Below, piece by piece: positions 18,833 through 27,820 of a stretch of DNA of 64,000 nucleotides. The notes beneath the pieces are model-generated. The model was given only the letters and a program-made list of their open reading frames with translations, did no database searches and was not told where the DNA came from. The stretch is from Bradyrhizobium sp. Ash2021 (lineage in GTDB: Bacteria > Pseudomonadota > Alphaproteobacteria > Rhizobiales > Xanthobacteraceae), in assembly GCF_031202265.1 (NCBI RefSeq), contig NZ_CP100604.1:1656501-1720500 (forward strand), in the 5' to 3' direction. Each line of letters begins with the position of its first letter. Position 1 is the stretch's first letter. The translations under genes were made by a program, and so were the position numbers.

Positions 18833-21800
18833 TGCGCTTTCGAAAGCTCGGGCTTCGACGCTACGGCAAGTTCACTGATGCGGTCATCGATTTCGGAGAA
18901 CGCCCGGTCGGCGCGCCCGACCTGCACATCGTCTACGGACCCAACGAGGCTGGTAAATCCACCGCTCTGTCAGCGTGCATGGACCTGTTTTACGGCATCC
19001 ACCCTCAGAGCCGGTTCAACTTTCTGCACCCTTATCCGACAATGCGGATCGAAGCCGACCTCGAGATCCTCGGAACCGTCCGTAGCTTTTCCCGGCTCAA
19101 GCTGCCGCACAACAGCCTGCTGGACGATGCCGGCAATCCCGCCGCCGACGCCGTGCTGCTCGGAGAACTCGGAGGTCTCGACCGCAACGCGTACCAGACG
19201 ATGTTCTGTCTCGACGACGCGACGCTTGAGGCCGGCGGCGAAAGTATTCTCGCAAGCAAGGGTGATCTGGGCCATCTGCTGTTCTCGGCGACGGCGGGGC
19301 TCGCCGATCTGAGCGAGCGGCTCGGCTCCGCGAGAGCGGAGGCGGAAGGGTTCTTCCGGTCGGGAAAGCGATCGGGGATCCTTGTCGAGCTCAAGAAGGA
19401 ACTCGCGGCCCTGAAGGAAGAGCGGGATCGGATCGACACGCTCGCGTCCGAATACTCGCGGCTCGTCATCGAGCGCGACGAAGCGTCCTCGGCCTACACC
19501 GAGGCTCTCGTCCAGCGCGGCCGCACGCAGGCCCGCGTCGATGAGGTGCAACGCTTCATCAATGCGCTGCCGAGGCTGCAGACCCTCCGATCGCTTCGGG
19601 CGGAGTTGCTACCGCTCGCCTCGTTGCCCGACGTGCCATCGACTTGGACCGACGACCTTCCGGCGTTGATGTTCCGGCAGACGAAGCTCGCGACGCAGAC
19701 ACAGACGGTCACCGAGACCATCGGCAATCTGCGCCACGAACTCGAACGCCTCGTCGTGAACGCTTCCGCGTGCGGGCTGCAGAACCGCATCGAATTGCTG
19801 ACGGAGTTGCGGGCGCGGTACGTCACGGCGGAAAAGGATCTACCCGACCGTCGTCTCCGCCTGGGCTCCGCCGAACAGACGGTCGCGCGGGTGCTGGCCC
19901 GCATCGATCATGCTTCGGAGCAGGATCCCGCACGACTTGTTCTGCCGGCGGCGGTTACCGGGCCGCTTCGCGATTTGATGGAGCGGAGATCGGGCGTCGA
20001 AGCAGCTCTCGCTACGGCCGAAACGGAAGTCGACAAGGCGCTCGAGGCGTTGTCGGAGGCCGAAGCAAGGATCGACGACCGTGACGGTGGGTTCGACGAA
20101 ACGACGACCGGCGCATTGACGGCAGCCATCGCGATGGCCCGTCAGGCAGACGATGTAGCACGATCGCGCGCGGCCGATCGCATATGCCGAGAGCGCGCGG
20201 ACGAACTCGGCGACCGCCTCATCGAACTGCTTCCCTGGACCGGCGACAGGAATACGCTTTGCGCGACATCCGTGCCGGCGCAAGACCAACTTCAGCGTTG
20301 GGCATCGGTCGAAGCGGACCTTTCTCTCGAAATCGCCTCGCGGCAAGGCGAGGAGGATCGCCTCGCCGCCGAGGCTAGACGCCTGGATACGAAAATCGAT
20401 GCGCTCCGTTCCGTAGTGGGCGTCGTCAGCGACAACGACGCCGGCGAAGCTCGGACCGCCCGCGAAGCCGCCTGGGCCATTCACAAAGCGGAGTTGCATG
20501 CAGAAACGGCCGTCACGTTCGAAGCCGCGATGCGGAGGCTCGATCTGATCACGGAGCAGCGCTTCAGTCATACCGCTCGCGTCGCTGAATTGAACAGTGC
20601 CCTGCTGGAACGAGCAGAGGCGCGGGCGGCTCTGGAGCAGACCGGACGAGAATTGCAGGCGAGCCTACGGAAACGCGCGGAATTGGCCGAAGAGATCGAG
20701 AACGCCCTTCGCGCGATCGGACACGGTCTCGAAATGAGCATCGGCCTTGCCGGGTTAAGTCTGTGGATACGAAAGCGTGACCGGGCAATAGAGGCCAACG
20801 GAAAACTGCTGGCTGCCGAACGCGAATGTCGTGAAGCGAAGATCGAAACGGACGGTACGCGGGAGCGGATTGCCAAGGCGATGCGTTCGGCGGGTGTCGA
20901 TATCTCCGAGGCGGACGACATCGCCGCGATGCTGGCGGCCGGCCAGGCGGCGCTCGACCGCGCGGTCGACGCCAAGAACCTGCGGGCGACGATCGGGGAT
21001 CGACGGCGCGACTTGAGCTTTCGCGAGAAGAGACTTGGCGACGCCCGGTTGGCGGAGGAAGCGTGGAGCAGGGACTGGCAAGAAGTCTGCGCGACCTGCT
21101 GGCTCGGCCAGCGCGAAATCCGGCCTGCGACGGCGGTCGTGCGCGAAACGCTGGAAGCGCTCTCGGAATTGGAGTCGACCCTGGAGAAGCGGACGGAATT
21201 GACCGACCGGATCGCGAAGATGCAGCGGGACCAAATCCAGTTCCGGACCGAAGTCGATGCGCTCGCCGCTTCGACGGAGCTGTCACCTAGTTCGGACACC
21301 CTCGGACTCTGCCAGGCCGTGATGGACTGCATCGCGACCGCCGCGAAGACGACCGACAGACGGCGCGAGGTGGAATCGCGGCTCGCGGTCGAGCTGGGCA
21401 GGGCTGGCGCGCTCGCGGACGAAACCGCGGAAATGCAGGCGCAAGCGAGCCTGATGATGGGTCACTTCGGAGTCGGATCCTTGATGGAGGTCGATGCTTG
21501 CCTGCGCGCGCTCGCGCGCAGGTCCGATCTCGAGGCGCGATCGATCGAGGTCCGCAACGAACTGCTCGAGGGGACGCAGGCGGAAACCATCGAGCAGGCC
21601 GAGACCATCCTCGAGAAAGTCGATCGGGGCTCGTTAGAGGCCGAGATGATCGTTCTGAAAAGCCGCTTCGAAGACGAGGACGCCCGGAGCCGCGACCTTT
21701 TCTCTGCGCGGAACAGGGCGGACGACAAGATAAGCGCCGTCGGCGGCGATGCCGCAGTCGCGATCTTGGAAGGGAAACGGCGGACGGTCCTACTCACGAT

Positions 21801-22326
21801 CGAAGACAAGGCATTGGCGTATCTCAGGCTGAAGCTCGGGACGGCCGCGGCCGACAGGGCCTTGCGCGCCTATCGCGACCGTCATCGGAGCTCGATGATG
21901 ACGCGCGCGTCGGAATCCTTCGCGCTGATCAGTCGAGGTGCCTACTCGGAGCTCGTCACCCAACCTTCGAACGGAAGCGAGCTTCTGATCGCCAAGGGAT
22001 CCGACGGCAGTTCGAAGATCGCTTCCGAGCTGTCGAAAGGCACGCGGTTCCAGCTGTATTTGGCGCTGCGCGTAGCCGGGTATCACGAATTCGCAAGAGC
22101 TCAGGTTCCCCCACCATTTCTCGCAGACGACATCATGGAGACGTTCGACGATTTTCGAGCTGAAGAAGCCTTTCGTCTGCTCGCCGGCATGGCCGCCACG
22201 GGACAGGTGGTCTACTTCACCCATCACCGCCATCTCTGCGAAATCGCGATGGCCGTCGAGCCGACGGCGATCGTCCACGACCTTCAGTCGGGCACACGCG
22301 TCCGAGTTACTACTAGGGCGGCCTAG
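18832..22326 (+). CDS. YhaN/SbcC-like AAA ATPase with long coiled coil
   Basis: The start MRFRKLGLRRYGKF is typical of the YhaN branch of SbcC/Rad50 proteins. Walker A (GPNEAGKST) is near residue 36; a very long heptad-rich middle region rich in Glu, Arg and Ala forms the coiled coil; and the C-terminal ABC half gives the signature ELSKGT followed by Walker B/D-loop PPPFLADDIMETFDDF. Length is 1164 residues. The frame is open 120 bases further upstream, but ATG 18832 is chosen because it gives the family N-terminus and overlaps the yhaO-like stop, with GGAGG nearby. It should gate the nuclease encoded by the preceding gene. Confidence 0.87.
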   Translation: MRFRKLGLRRYGKFTDAVIDFGERPVGAPDLHIVYGPNEAGKSTALSACMDLFYGIHPQSRFNFLHPYPTMRIEADLEILGTVRSFSRLKLPHNSLLDDAGNPAADAVLLGELGGLDRNAYQTMFCLDDATLEAGGESILASKGDLGHLLFSATAGLADLSERLGSARAEAEGFFRSGKRSGILVELKKELAALKEERDRIDTLASEYSRLVIERDEASSAYTEALVQRGRTQARVDEVQRFINALPRLQTLRSLRAELLPLASLPDVPSTWTDDLPALMFRQTKLATQTQTVTETIGNLRHELERLVVNASACGLQNRIELLTELRARYVTAEKDLPDRRLRLGSAEQTVARVLARIDHASEQDPARLVLPAAVTGPLRDLMERRSGVEAALATAETEVDKALEALSEAEARIDDRDGGFDETTTGALTAAIAMARQADDVARSRAADRICRERADELGDRLIELLPWTGDRNTLCATSVPAQDQLQRWASVEADLSLEIASRQGEEDRLAAEARRLDTKIDALRSVVGVVSDNDAGEARTAREAAWAIHKAELHAETAVTFEAAMRRLDLITEQRFSHTARVAELNSALLERAEARAALEQTGRELQASLRKRAELAEEIENALRAIGHGLEMSIGLAGLSLWIRKRDRAIEANGKLLAAERECREAKIETDGTRERIAKAMRSAGVDISEADDIAAMLAAGQAALDRAVDAKNLRATIGDRRRDLSFREKRLGDARLAEEAWSRDWQEVCATCWLGQREIRPATAVVRETLEALSELESTLEKRTELTDRIAKMQRDQIQFRTEVDALAASTELSPSSDTLGLCQAVMDCIATAAKTTDRRREVESRLAVELGRAGALADETAEMQAQASLMMGHFGVGSLMEVDACLRALARRSDLEARSIEVRNELLEGTQAETIEQAETILEKVDRGSLEAEMIVLKSRFEDEDARSRDLFSARNRADDKISAVGGDAAVAILEGKRRTVLLTIEDKALAYLRLKLGTAAADRALRAYRDRHRSSMMTRASESFALISRGAYSELVTQPSNGSELLIAKGSDGSSKIASELSKGTRFQLYLALRVAGYHEFARAQVPPPFLADDIMETFDDFRAEEAFRLLAGMAATGQVVYFTHHRHLCEIAMAVEPTAIVHDLQSGTRVRVTTRAA

Positions 22327-22374
22327 TGCGCCTGGACGCTCTGCCTATTCGCACCTGAGTACGAGGGCGCCCGG

Positions 22375-22824
22375 ATGGCCCCGAAGCACCACCCGACGCC
22401 GTTGTCCGGAGGAGACCGCAAGGCTCTGCAGAAGGAGCTTGGGAGGGCGCGGGCGATGACGAACATCCTCGCGGCGCAGTCGGCCGAAATGCGAGCCAAA
22501 GCCGAAAGCATGCTGCAGCAGGCCGACCGGCTGCTTTGCGAAAGCTGGAACGAGCGAATCTGGTCCGATGGCGAGCCGATCGATCCGTCGCCGACCATCG
22601 ACCAGGCCGTGAACGGAGGTTTCTCGTGGCTGGAGATCCGGTGCTCCCGCTGCAAGACGCCGAGCGACGTGGACTTGGCTGCCATGAAACATCCACCCAC
22701 TACCTTCGTGCACGACCTCGCAAGCCGTCTGCGCTGCCGAAAATGCGCCAAGGCGGGCCGACGCCCCGCAGCGACCCTGCTACAATTGGCCTGGCAGCCG
22801 CGCCATCCCCGTCCGGACGTCTGA
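22375..22824 (+). CDS. Hypothetical zinc-ribbon protein
   Basis: A 149-residue protein of unknown function. The N-terminal half is a helical, basic segment (LSGGDRKALQKELGRARAM). The C-terminal half has two CxxC pairs, IRCSRCKTPSD and LRCRKCAKAGR, about 40 residues apart, a classic zinc-ribbon layout. It ends two bases before the ATG of the interrupted SRAP gene, so before the IS insertion it was probably co-transcribed with SRAP and dinB. That context hints at DNA repair, but nothing in the protein proves it. Confidence 0.68.
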   Translation: MAPKHHPTPLSGGDRKALQKELGRARAMTNILAAQSAEMRAKAESMLQQADRLLCESWNERIWSDGEPIDPSPTIDQAVNGGFSWLEIRCSRCKTPSDVDLAAMKHPPTTFVHDLASRLRCRKCAKAGRRPAATLLQLAWQPRHPRPDV

Positions 22825-22905
22825 ACATGTGCTGGTGTGGACGGCCTCTCATCCCCACGGTTTTATGGCGCTCTAGGCGTCACAGAAAGATGAGAGGAAA
22901 GTTTA

Positions 22906-23934
22906 ATGAATATTCCCGTTCGTATCGGCATGGATACCTCGAAGTCGGTGTTCCAGCTTCACGGTGTTGATGACAATGAGGTAGTGGTTGTCCGGCGCCA
23001 ATTTCGGCGAGCCGAGATGATCCGCTACTTCGAGCGGCTTCCGCCGGTTCTCGTCGCCATAGAGTCGTGCGGCAGCTCGCACCATTGGGGGCGCCTGCTC
23101 CAATCGTTCGGGCACGAGGTTAAGCTAATTCCTCCTCAATACGTGAAGGCCTACGTGAAGCGTGGCAAGAACGACGCGGCCGACGCCGAGGCGCTGTGCG
23201 AGGCGGTCACCCGGCCCAGCATGCGGTTCGTACCGGTGAAGTCGAAGGAACGGCAAGCGGCTTGCATGTTGATGACCGTGCGGGAACGCCTGGTCAGCGT
23301 GAAGTCGCAGCTCTCCAATGCTTTCAGGAGCTATGCCGCTGAGTTTGGTATCGTCGGCCCCGCTGGCCGGCAGAACGTCGCGGCACTCATCAAACGTGTG
23401 CTCGAAGACGATAGCCTGCCGGAAATGGCGCGGGATCTCTTCCGCCTTCAGGCGGACGAGTATGCCGCGGTCCAAGCTCGCTTGGCGAAGATCGAGGCCA
23501 AGCTGATGAAGTGGCATCGCGAGGATGACATTAGCAGGCGTATTGCGACAATTCCTGGCGTCGGTCCGATTGGGTCGTCGATGCTCAGCATGAAGGCGCC
23601 GCCGCCCGAGACGTTCAGATCGGGTCGCGACTTTGCGGCATGGCTCGGGCTGACACCTAAGGATCATTCAACTGGCGGCCGGCAAAGGCTCGGCGGCATC
23701 ACAAAGGCCGGAGATTCTATACTGCGATCGACGTTGATCGTCGGTGCGACCGCACTGCTGAGGCATGTCCGAAAGGGCCGTCATAAGCCCACACCATGGC
23801 TCGCTTCGCTGCTGGAGCGAAAGCCGCCAAAGTTGGTCGCGGTGGCCTTGGCCAACAAGTTTGCCCGCATCGCTTGGCGCTTGATGATATCGGGCGGCGT
23901 GTACAACCAGCCGGTAGCCACCATGCCGACTTGA
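22906..23934 (+). CDS. IS110-family transposase (DEDD recombinase)
   Basis: The N-terminal RuvC-like DEDD domain shows IGMDTSKSVFQLHG (first Asp), VAIESCGSSHHW (Glu) and VKRGKNDAADAEALCEA (the two Asp residues). The C-terminal Tnp_20 domain follows: IATIPGVGPIGSSML with WLGLTPKDHSTGG and LGGITKAGDSILRS, which contains the catalytic serine region. Length is 342 residues, as usual, and the gene appears intact. IS110 transposases are guided by an RNA encoded in the element's non-coding end, predicted here downstream of the gene. Confidence 0.93.
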   Translation: MNIPVRIGMDTSKSVFQLHGVDDNEVVVVRRQFRRAEMIRYFERLPPVLVAIESCGSSHHWGRLLQSFGHEVKLIPPQYVKAYVKRGKNDAADAEALCEAVTRPSMRFVPVKSKERQAACMLMTVRERLVSVKSQLSNAFRSYAAEFGIVGPAGRQNVAALIKRVLEDDSLPEMARDLFRLQADEYAAVQARLAKIEAKLMKWHREDDISRRIATIPGVGPIGSSMLSMKAPPPETFRSGRDFAAWLGLTPKDHSTGGRQRLGGITKAGDSILRSTLIVGATALLRHVRKGRHKPTPWLASLLERKPPKLVAVALANKFARIAWRLMISGGVYNQPVATMPT

Positions 23935-24200
23935 TCTGAAATCGGCCCGCGAGCAAGGTTGCTCGGCGGATTGCCCACGAACTTGCAGGACGCAGTAGAT
24001 GGAAGGACCGATCGGTCGATACGCGCGAGCTTCCGAAGATTACACTGGCACCAAGAATGTCGCCCATGTGCTTGGAGCGTGCGTAGCGAACACCATCTCG
24101 GCCAGCGGGCATTGTCCGCGCAAACAGGCCGGACATCTGATAGCAAGCGATCTGGCCAAAAGTCTGCTACAATCCTGACAAGTGGGGGGCCGTCCACATC
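23935..24200 (+). ncRNA. Predicted guide (bridge/seek) RNA region of the IS1111-type element
   Basis: Recent work shows that IS110-family elements encode a structured RNA in a non-coding end, in the right end for the IS1111 group. Here the right end has 266 bp without a gene while the left end has only about 70 bp. Within it, CATGTGC at 24065-24071 equals the host sequence at the left junction, and GATTGC at 23969-23974 is complementary to GCAATC at the right junction. ACATCTG at 24133-24139 equals the right element-host junction at 24196-24202. These matches are short and could be chance; RNA boundaries are not determined. Confidence 0.45.
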
Positions 24201-24919
24201 TGCAATCTCTATTCGATCACCACCAATCAGGCGGCCATCAGCGCGCTGTTCCGGGTCGTCAATCGGTACGTCGGCAACCTAGCGCCGATGCCCGGCGTCT
24301 TCCCGGACTATGCGGCGCCGATCGTGCGCGCCGGCGCCGACGGCCGCGAGCTCGCCACCGCGCGGTGGGGTATGCCATCGTCATCAAAGGCCTTGATGGA
24401 TGCCACCAAGAAGCGAGCTGAAAAGCTGCAGGCCAAGGGCAAGAAGGTCGATTTCAAGGAATTGCTCCGGATGGAGCCGGACGGTGGCACCACCAACATC
24501 CGCAACGTGCAGAGCAAGCACTGGACGCGGTGGCTGGGTCCGGAGCACCGCTGCGTGGTGCCGTTCAATAGTTTCAGCGAGTTCAACAAGGCCGAAGGTG
24601 GCGACGTCTGGTTCGCTCTCGAAGAGAGCCGTCCGCTCGCCTGCTTCGCCGGCGTCTGGACGAACTGGACGTCGGTGCGGAAGGTCAAGGAGGGCGAGAC
24701 CACCAACGACCTCTACGCGTTCTTGACGACGGGGCCGAACGCCGAGGTCGGCGCCATCCACCCAAAAGCGATGCCCGTGATCCTGACTACGCCGGAGGAG
24801 ATCGAGACCTGGATGACGGCGCCTCCGGACGAGGCCCTTAAGCTGCAGCGCCCGCTGTCGGACGGCTCGCTCAGGATTGTGGCCCGCGGCGTCAAGGAAG
24901 ATCCGGCCGGGTCCGCGAC

Positions 24920-26026
24920 GTGACCGACGAAGATGATGATGGCCAGGCCGAGCCGCAGCCACGCCAGCGGAAGATTATCCACGTCGACATGGACGCCTTC
25001 TACGCATCGGTGGAGCAGCGGGACAATCCGGATCTTCGCGGCAAGCCGGTCGCCGTCGGCGGATCCCGCGAGCGCGGCGTCGTGGCGGCCGCGAGCTACG
25101 AAGCCCGCAAGTTCGGCGTCAGATCGGCCATGCCGTCGGTGACGGCCAAGCGACAATGCCCAGACCTGGTCTTCGTGAAACCGCGCTTCGAGGTCTACAA
25201 GGCGGTCTCGCAGCAGATCCGCGAGATCTTTGCCGAGCACACGCCGATCATCGAACCGCTGTCGCTAGACGAGGCCTATCTCGACGTCACGGAGAACCTG
25301 CAGGGAATTCCGCTGGCGCGCGACGTCGCGCTCGCAATCCGCGCGAAGATCAAAGTGGTGACCGGCCTCAACGCGTCGGCCGGCATCTCCTACAACAAGT
25401 TCCTGGCGAAGCTCGCCTCCGACCACCGCAAGCCGAACGGCCAGTACGTCATCACGCCCGAGATGGGACCAGCGTTCGTCGAGGCCCTGCCCGTCGGCAA
25501 ATTCCACGGCATCGGACCGGCGACCAGCGCGAAGATGAATTCGCTCGGCCTTCACACCGGCCTCGACATGCGGAATCAGACGCTGGAGTTCATGCAGGCC
25601 AACTTCGGCAAGGCCGGCGCCTACTACTATTGGATATCGCGAGGCGTCGACAATCGGGAGGTTCGCGCGAACCGGATCCGGAAGTCGGTCGGCGCCGAGA
25701 ACACCTTCTCGAGCGACCTCACCGAATTCGACGCCATGATCGCCGAATTGCACCCGCTGATCGACAAGGTCTGGCGGCACTGCGAGGAGAAGGGCTCCCG
25801 GGGCCGGACTGTAACCCTGAAGGTGAAGTTCAACGACTTCGAGATCATCACCCGCAGCAGGTCCGTGCCCGTCGTCGTATCTAGCCGCGGTGAGCTCGAA
25901 CGCCTATCGGTCGCCCTGCTGCAGGCCGAGATGCCCGCCCCCAAACCGGTCCGGCTGCTAGGCGTCTCCCTGTCATCGCTCGCGACCGAAGATCTGGCCG
26001 AACCTCAACTAGATCTTCCGATCTGA
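24920..26026 (+). CDS. dinB: DNA polymerase IV, Y-family translesion polymerase
   Basis: Pol IV performs error-prone translesion synthesis. The first catalytic motif is KIIHVDMDAFYASVEQRD near residue 22, the second is IEPLSLDEAYLDVT near 112 (the SLDEA box), and a helix-hairpin-helix and little-finger domain follow. The C-terminus QLDLPI matches a beta-clamp-binding motif (QxxLxL/F type). Length is 368 residues. The GTG start at 24920 overlaps the stop of the SRAP gene, so translation was coupled to it; with SRAP disrupted upstream, expression may now depend on the IS element or an internal promoter. A second, truncated Pol IV C-terminus lies at 37.1 kb. Confidence 0.94.
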   Translation: MTDEDDDGQAEPQPRQRKIIHVDMDAFYASVEQRDNPDLRGKPVAVGGSRERGVVAAASYEARKFGVRSAMPSVTAKRQCPDLVFVKPRFEVYKAVSQQIREIFAEHTPIIEPLSLDEAYLDVTENLQGIPLARDVALAIRAKIKVVTGLNASAGISYNKFLAKLASDHRKPNGQYVITPEMGPAFVEALPVGKFHGIGPATSAKMNSLGLHTGLDMRNQTLEFMQANFGKAGAYYYWISRGVDNREVRANRIRKSVGAENTFSSDLTEFDAMIAELHPLIDKVWRHCEEKGSRGRTVTLKVKFNDFEIITRSRSVPVVVSSRGELERLSVALLQAEMPAPKPVRLLGVSLSSLATEDLAEPQLDLPI

Positions 26027-26167
26027 TGCCATTAACGGCCCCAACCTACTCCTCACCGGCGAACTAAATCCCGACAGCTTCGCCTGGCTTGACGGCCTCC
26101 GCCACTCATCTCCTTGTGCGCCCGTTCCAGGCGCGGATCGTCGGCTTTCACGGCTTCCTCCAAGGCG

Positions 26168-26497
26168 CTATGTTTTTTTCTTCGGCAGCTTCCGCGGGCG
26201 ACCGCTGGTCGCGGGACCGACGATGCTTCGATACTGCGGCGCCGGCGCCGGCTGCTCGCCATGATTGAACCAAACGTCGTCCGGTTGCCCCTTGAGCACG
26301 ATCCGCCAGATGTCCACGTCGCCGCTCCCGGAGATGCGTTTCATGGCCCTGAGAACCGAAACCCGATGCTTCTTCTCGATCTCGTGCGTCTCGAACACCT
26401 CGCAGCAGACATCGTACGTGGACAGAAGCTCCATACGCTTCGTACGCCTGAAAAGCTCGACGATCTTGCGCTCGACGTAGCCCGGCCCCCTGCTCAC
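26168..26497 (-). CDS. Hypothetical protein with winged-helix-like N-terminus
   Basis: A 109-residue protein of unknown function. The first 60 residues (VERKIVELFRRTKRMELLSTYDVCCEVFETHEIEKKH split by the turn near residue 38) have the helix spacing of a winged-helix domain and end in VSVLRAMKRIS. The C-terminus is basic (SGRPRKLPKKKT). It is divergent from the small gene at 26612. The frame is well formed, and an overlapping longer minus-strand frame is less protein-like. Confidence 0.5.
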   Translation of the reverse strand: MSRGPGYVERKIVELFRRTKRMELLSTYDVCCEVFETHEIEKKHRVSVLRAMKRISGSGDVDIWRIVLKGQPDDVWFNHGEQPAPAPQYRSIVGPATSGRPRKLPKKKT

Positions 26498-26611
26498 GCA
26501 AAATTCCTCTGGAGTTAAGTGTTTCCGATATTATCGGAGGCTTGATATAACTGGAAGTGCGAAAGGTCGCTCTTTCGGCCTCGCCCAAGTCACGGCTTCA
26601 GCGGAGGATAC

Positions 26612-26827
26612 ATGTTCAGCAAACATACGTTTGGCGCTCGCAGCTACGGCCACTACCGGGGTTATCGCGAAAAGGGGGATGCGGGGCCGCCGGTCACGAA
26701 AGCTTGGCGTAAAGCGCAGAAAGCAAAGCGGCTCCGCGCCGAGGCCTTCCGGGCTTCGCGCCAGGTGACCCCGCAGCAGCGCCGCGCCGGTTCGAACGTA
26801 GCCAGTTCAACTCTTGCAGTGCGCTGA
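26612..26827 (+). CDS. Small basic protein, unknown
   Basis: A 71-residue, strongly basic protein (SYGHYRGYREKGD.., WRKAQKAKRLRAEAFRAS). It is supported by a strong ribosome-binding site, GGAGGA five to six bases before the ATG. No domain is recognised; composition suggests nucleic-acid binding. The stop lies about 25 bp before the truncated repeat block into which the IS5-type element inserted, so the 3' part may have been altered by rearrangement. Confidence 0.42.
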   Translation: MFSKHTFGARSYGHYRGYREKGDAGPPVTKAWRKAQKAKRLRAEAFRASRQVTPQQRRAGSNVASSTLAVR

Positions 26828-26886
26828 TGGCCCCGACACCCCGAACCTCACGTCCGCCGCGCCGTCCGGGAGAACGAGTTTCCTGA

Positions 26887-27820
26887 GAGTCTGTCCGGGA
26901 TCATGCTGTTTTTTGACAGAGCTTTCTGAGCATGAGGCGGATTGAGGCAAGGCGCAAGAACGCCAAGGCCTTTCCGTTGAGGCACTCCCAATCCTTGGCC
27001 AAGCGGCGGCAGCGATTGAGCCAGGCGATGGTGCGCTCGACGATCCATCGCTTGGGCAAGACCGCAAAGCCCTTTGCTGTATCGGAACGCTTGACGATTT
27101 CCACGTCGATTTGCCGGAGGATTTTGCGAACGGCGGACTGAAAGATCGGCCCCTGGTAGCCGCCGTCGGCATAGAGCTTCAGCAGGAATGGATGCAGGCC
27201 AAACAGAGTGGCCATCACCAACACCCCGCCGTCTCGATCCTGGATGTCCGCCGAATGTACAAGGGCGTGGAGCAATAAGCCCTGGGTATCGACTAGGATG
27301 TGGCGCTTCTTGCCCTTGATCTTCTTTCCCGCATCGTAGCCATGCGGGTCAATCCACGCCCCCCTTTTTCCGCGCTCTTGACGCTTTGACTGTCGATGAT
27401 GGCGGCGCTCGGGCTGGGTTCTCGGTTGGCCAACTCCCGACATTGTACATAGAGCGCGTGATGGATGCGATCGAGCGTGCCGTCCCAAGTCCACAAGTCA
27501 AAATAACCGTGCACCGTGCTGCGCGGCGGCAGATCCTTCGGGATCGCTCGCCATTGGCAACCGCTGCTCAGCACATACATCAGACCATTGACCACTTCAC
27601 GCACATCCACCGTGCGCTTGTTGCCGCCTCGCTTGGCTGACGCAATCAGCGGCTCCACAAACGCCCATTCCTCATCGGTCAAATCGCTGGGATAGCGTAG
27701 CCGGCTGCGGTCGTAACGACCGCGGTTCTCTTTCGTCCACATCGGCGCTCCTTCAGATTCGGACCGCCTCCCTTGAATCACAAATGATTCCGATGATTCA
27801 ACATGTTTTCGGACAGACAC
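26887..27820 (-). mobile_element. IS5-family insertion sequence
   Basis: The element has imperfect terminal inverted repeats: GAGTCTGTCCGGGATCATG on the left and GTGTCTGTCCGAAAACATG as the complement of the right end. Both ends are flanked by TGA (26884-26886 and 27821-27823), a 3-bp target duplication of the TNA type used by IS427-like members of the family. The uninterrupted target can be read in copy B of the repeat (CCTGAGAAAAATTTC), which confirms the boundaries. Length is 934 bp. Confidence 0.85.
26901..27742 (-). CDS. IS5-family DDE transposase made by -1 frameshift
   Basis: Two overlapping frames together make one transposase. The first starts MWTKENRGRYDRSRLRYP and carries the N-terminal domain and first catalytic Asp (AAIIDSQSVKSAEKGG). 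The second carries WIDPHGYDAGKKIKGKKRH, the second Asp (LYADGGYQG) and the Glu (PKRWIVERTIAWL). They join through a -1 shift at AAAAAGGGGGG, at 27369 down to 27359, giving EKGGAWID. Such A/G runs are used for programmed frameshifting in IS427-type elements, so the gene is probably functional rather than broken. It belongs to the IS element that splits repeat copy A. Confidence 0.82.

Larger units (their letters stand above)
22833..24200 (+). mobile_element. IS110-family (IS1111-subgroup-like) insertion sequence
   Basis: The element holds one transposase gene and a long 3' non-coding end. Its ends are defined by the gene it split: the host reads ...ACATGTGC on the left and TGCAATCTC on the right, so TGC is either shared or duplicated and the exact borders shift by up to 3 bp. 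Just inside each end is an 11-bp inverted repeat, TGTGGACGGCC at 22836-22846 and its complement at 24188-24198. Subterminal inverted repeats plus a long right end are the hallmarks of the IS1111 subgroup. Total length is about 1368 bp. Confidence 0.85.
22827..24923 (+). pseudogene. SRAP/YedK (HMCES-like) gene split at codon 2 by an IS110-family element
   Basis: SRAP proteins use Cys2, exposed after Met removal, to crosslink to abasic sites in single-stranded DNA and shield them. The right part (from 24201) reads CNLYSITTNQAAI, the canonical N-terminus beginning with Cys2, and continues to the stop through RCVVPFNSFSEF and AIHPKAMPVILTTPEE, full length at about 241 residues. The start codon is missing there: the preceding codon is ATC. 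At 22827, two bases after the upstream gene, lies the orphan ATG-TGC that once began the gene. The IS110 element occupies the space between. No ATG, GTG or TTG is in frame before Cys2 downstream of the nearest stop (24141), so the gene is either dead, initiated rarely at ATC, or restarted at ATG 24288 without Cys2. Confidence 0.85.

Noticed and set aside
24288..24923. SRAP gene starting at the internal ATG as a normal gene
   Set aside because: This start removes Cys2 and the first 30 conserved residues; the original start is visible on the far side of the IS element.
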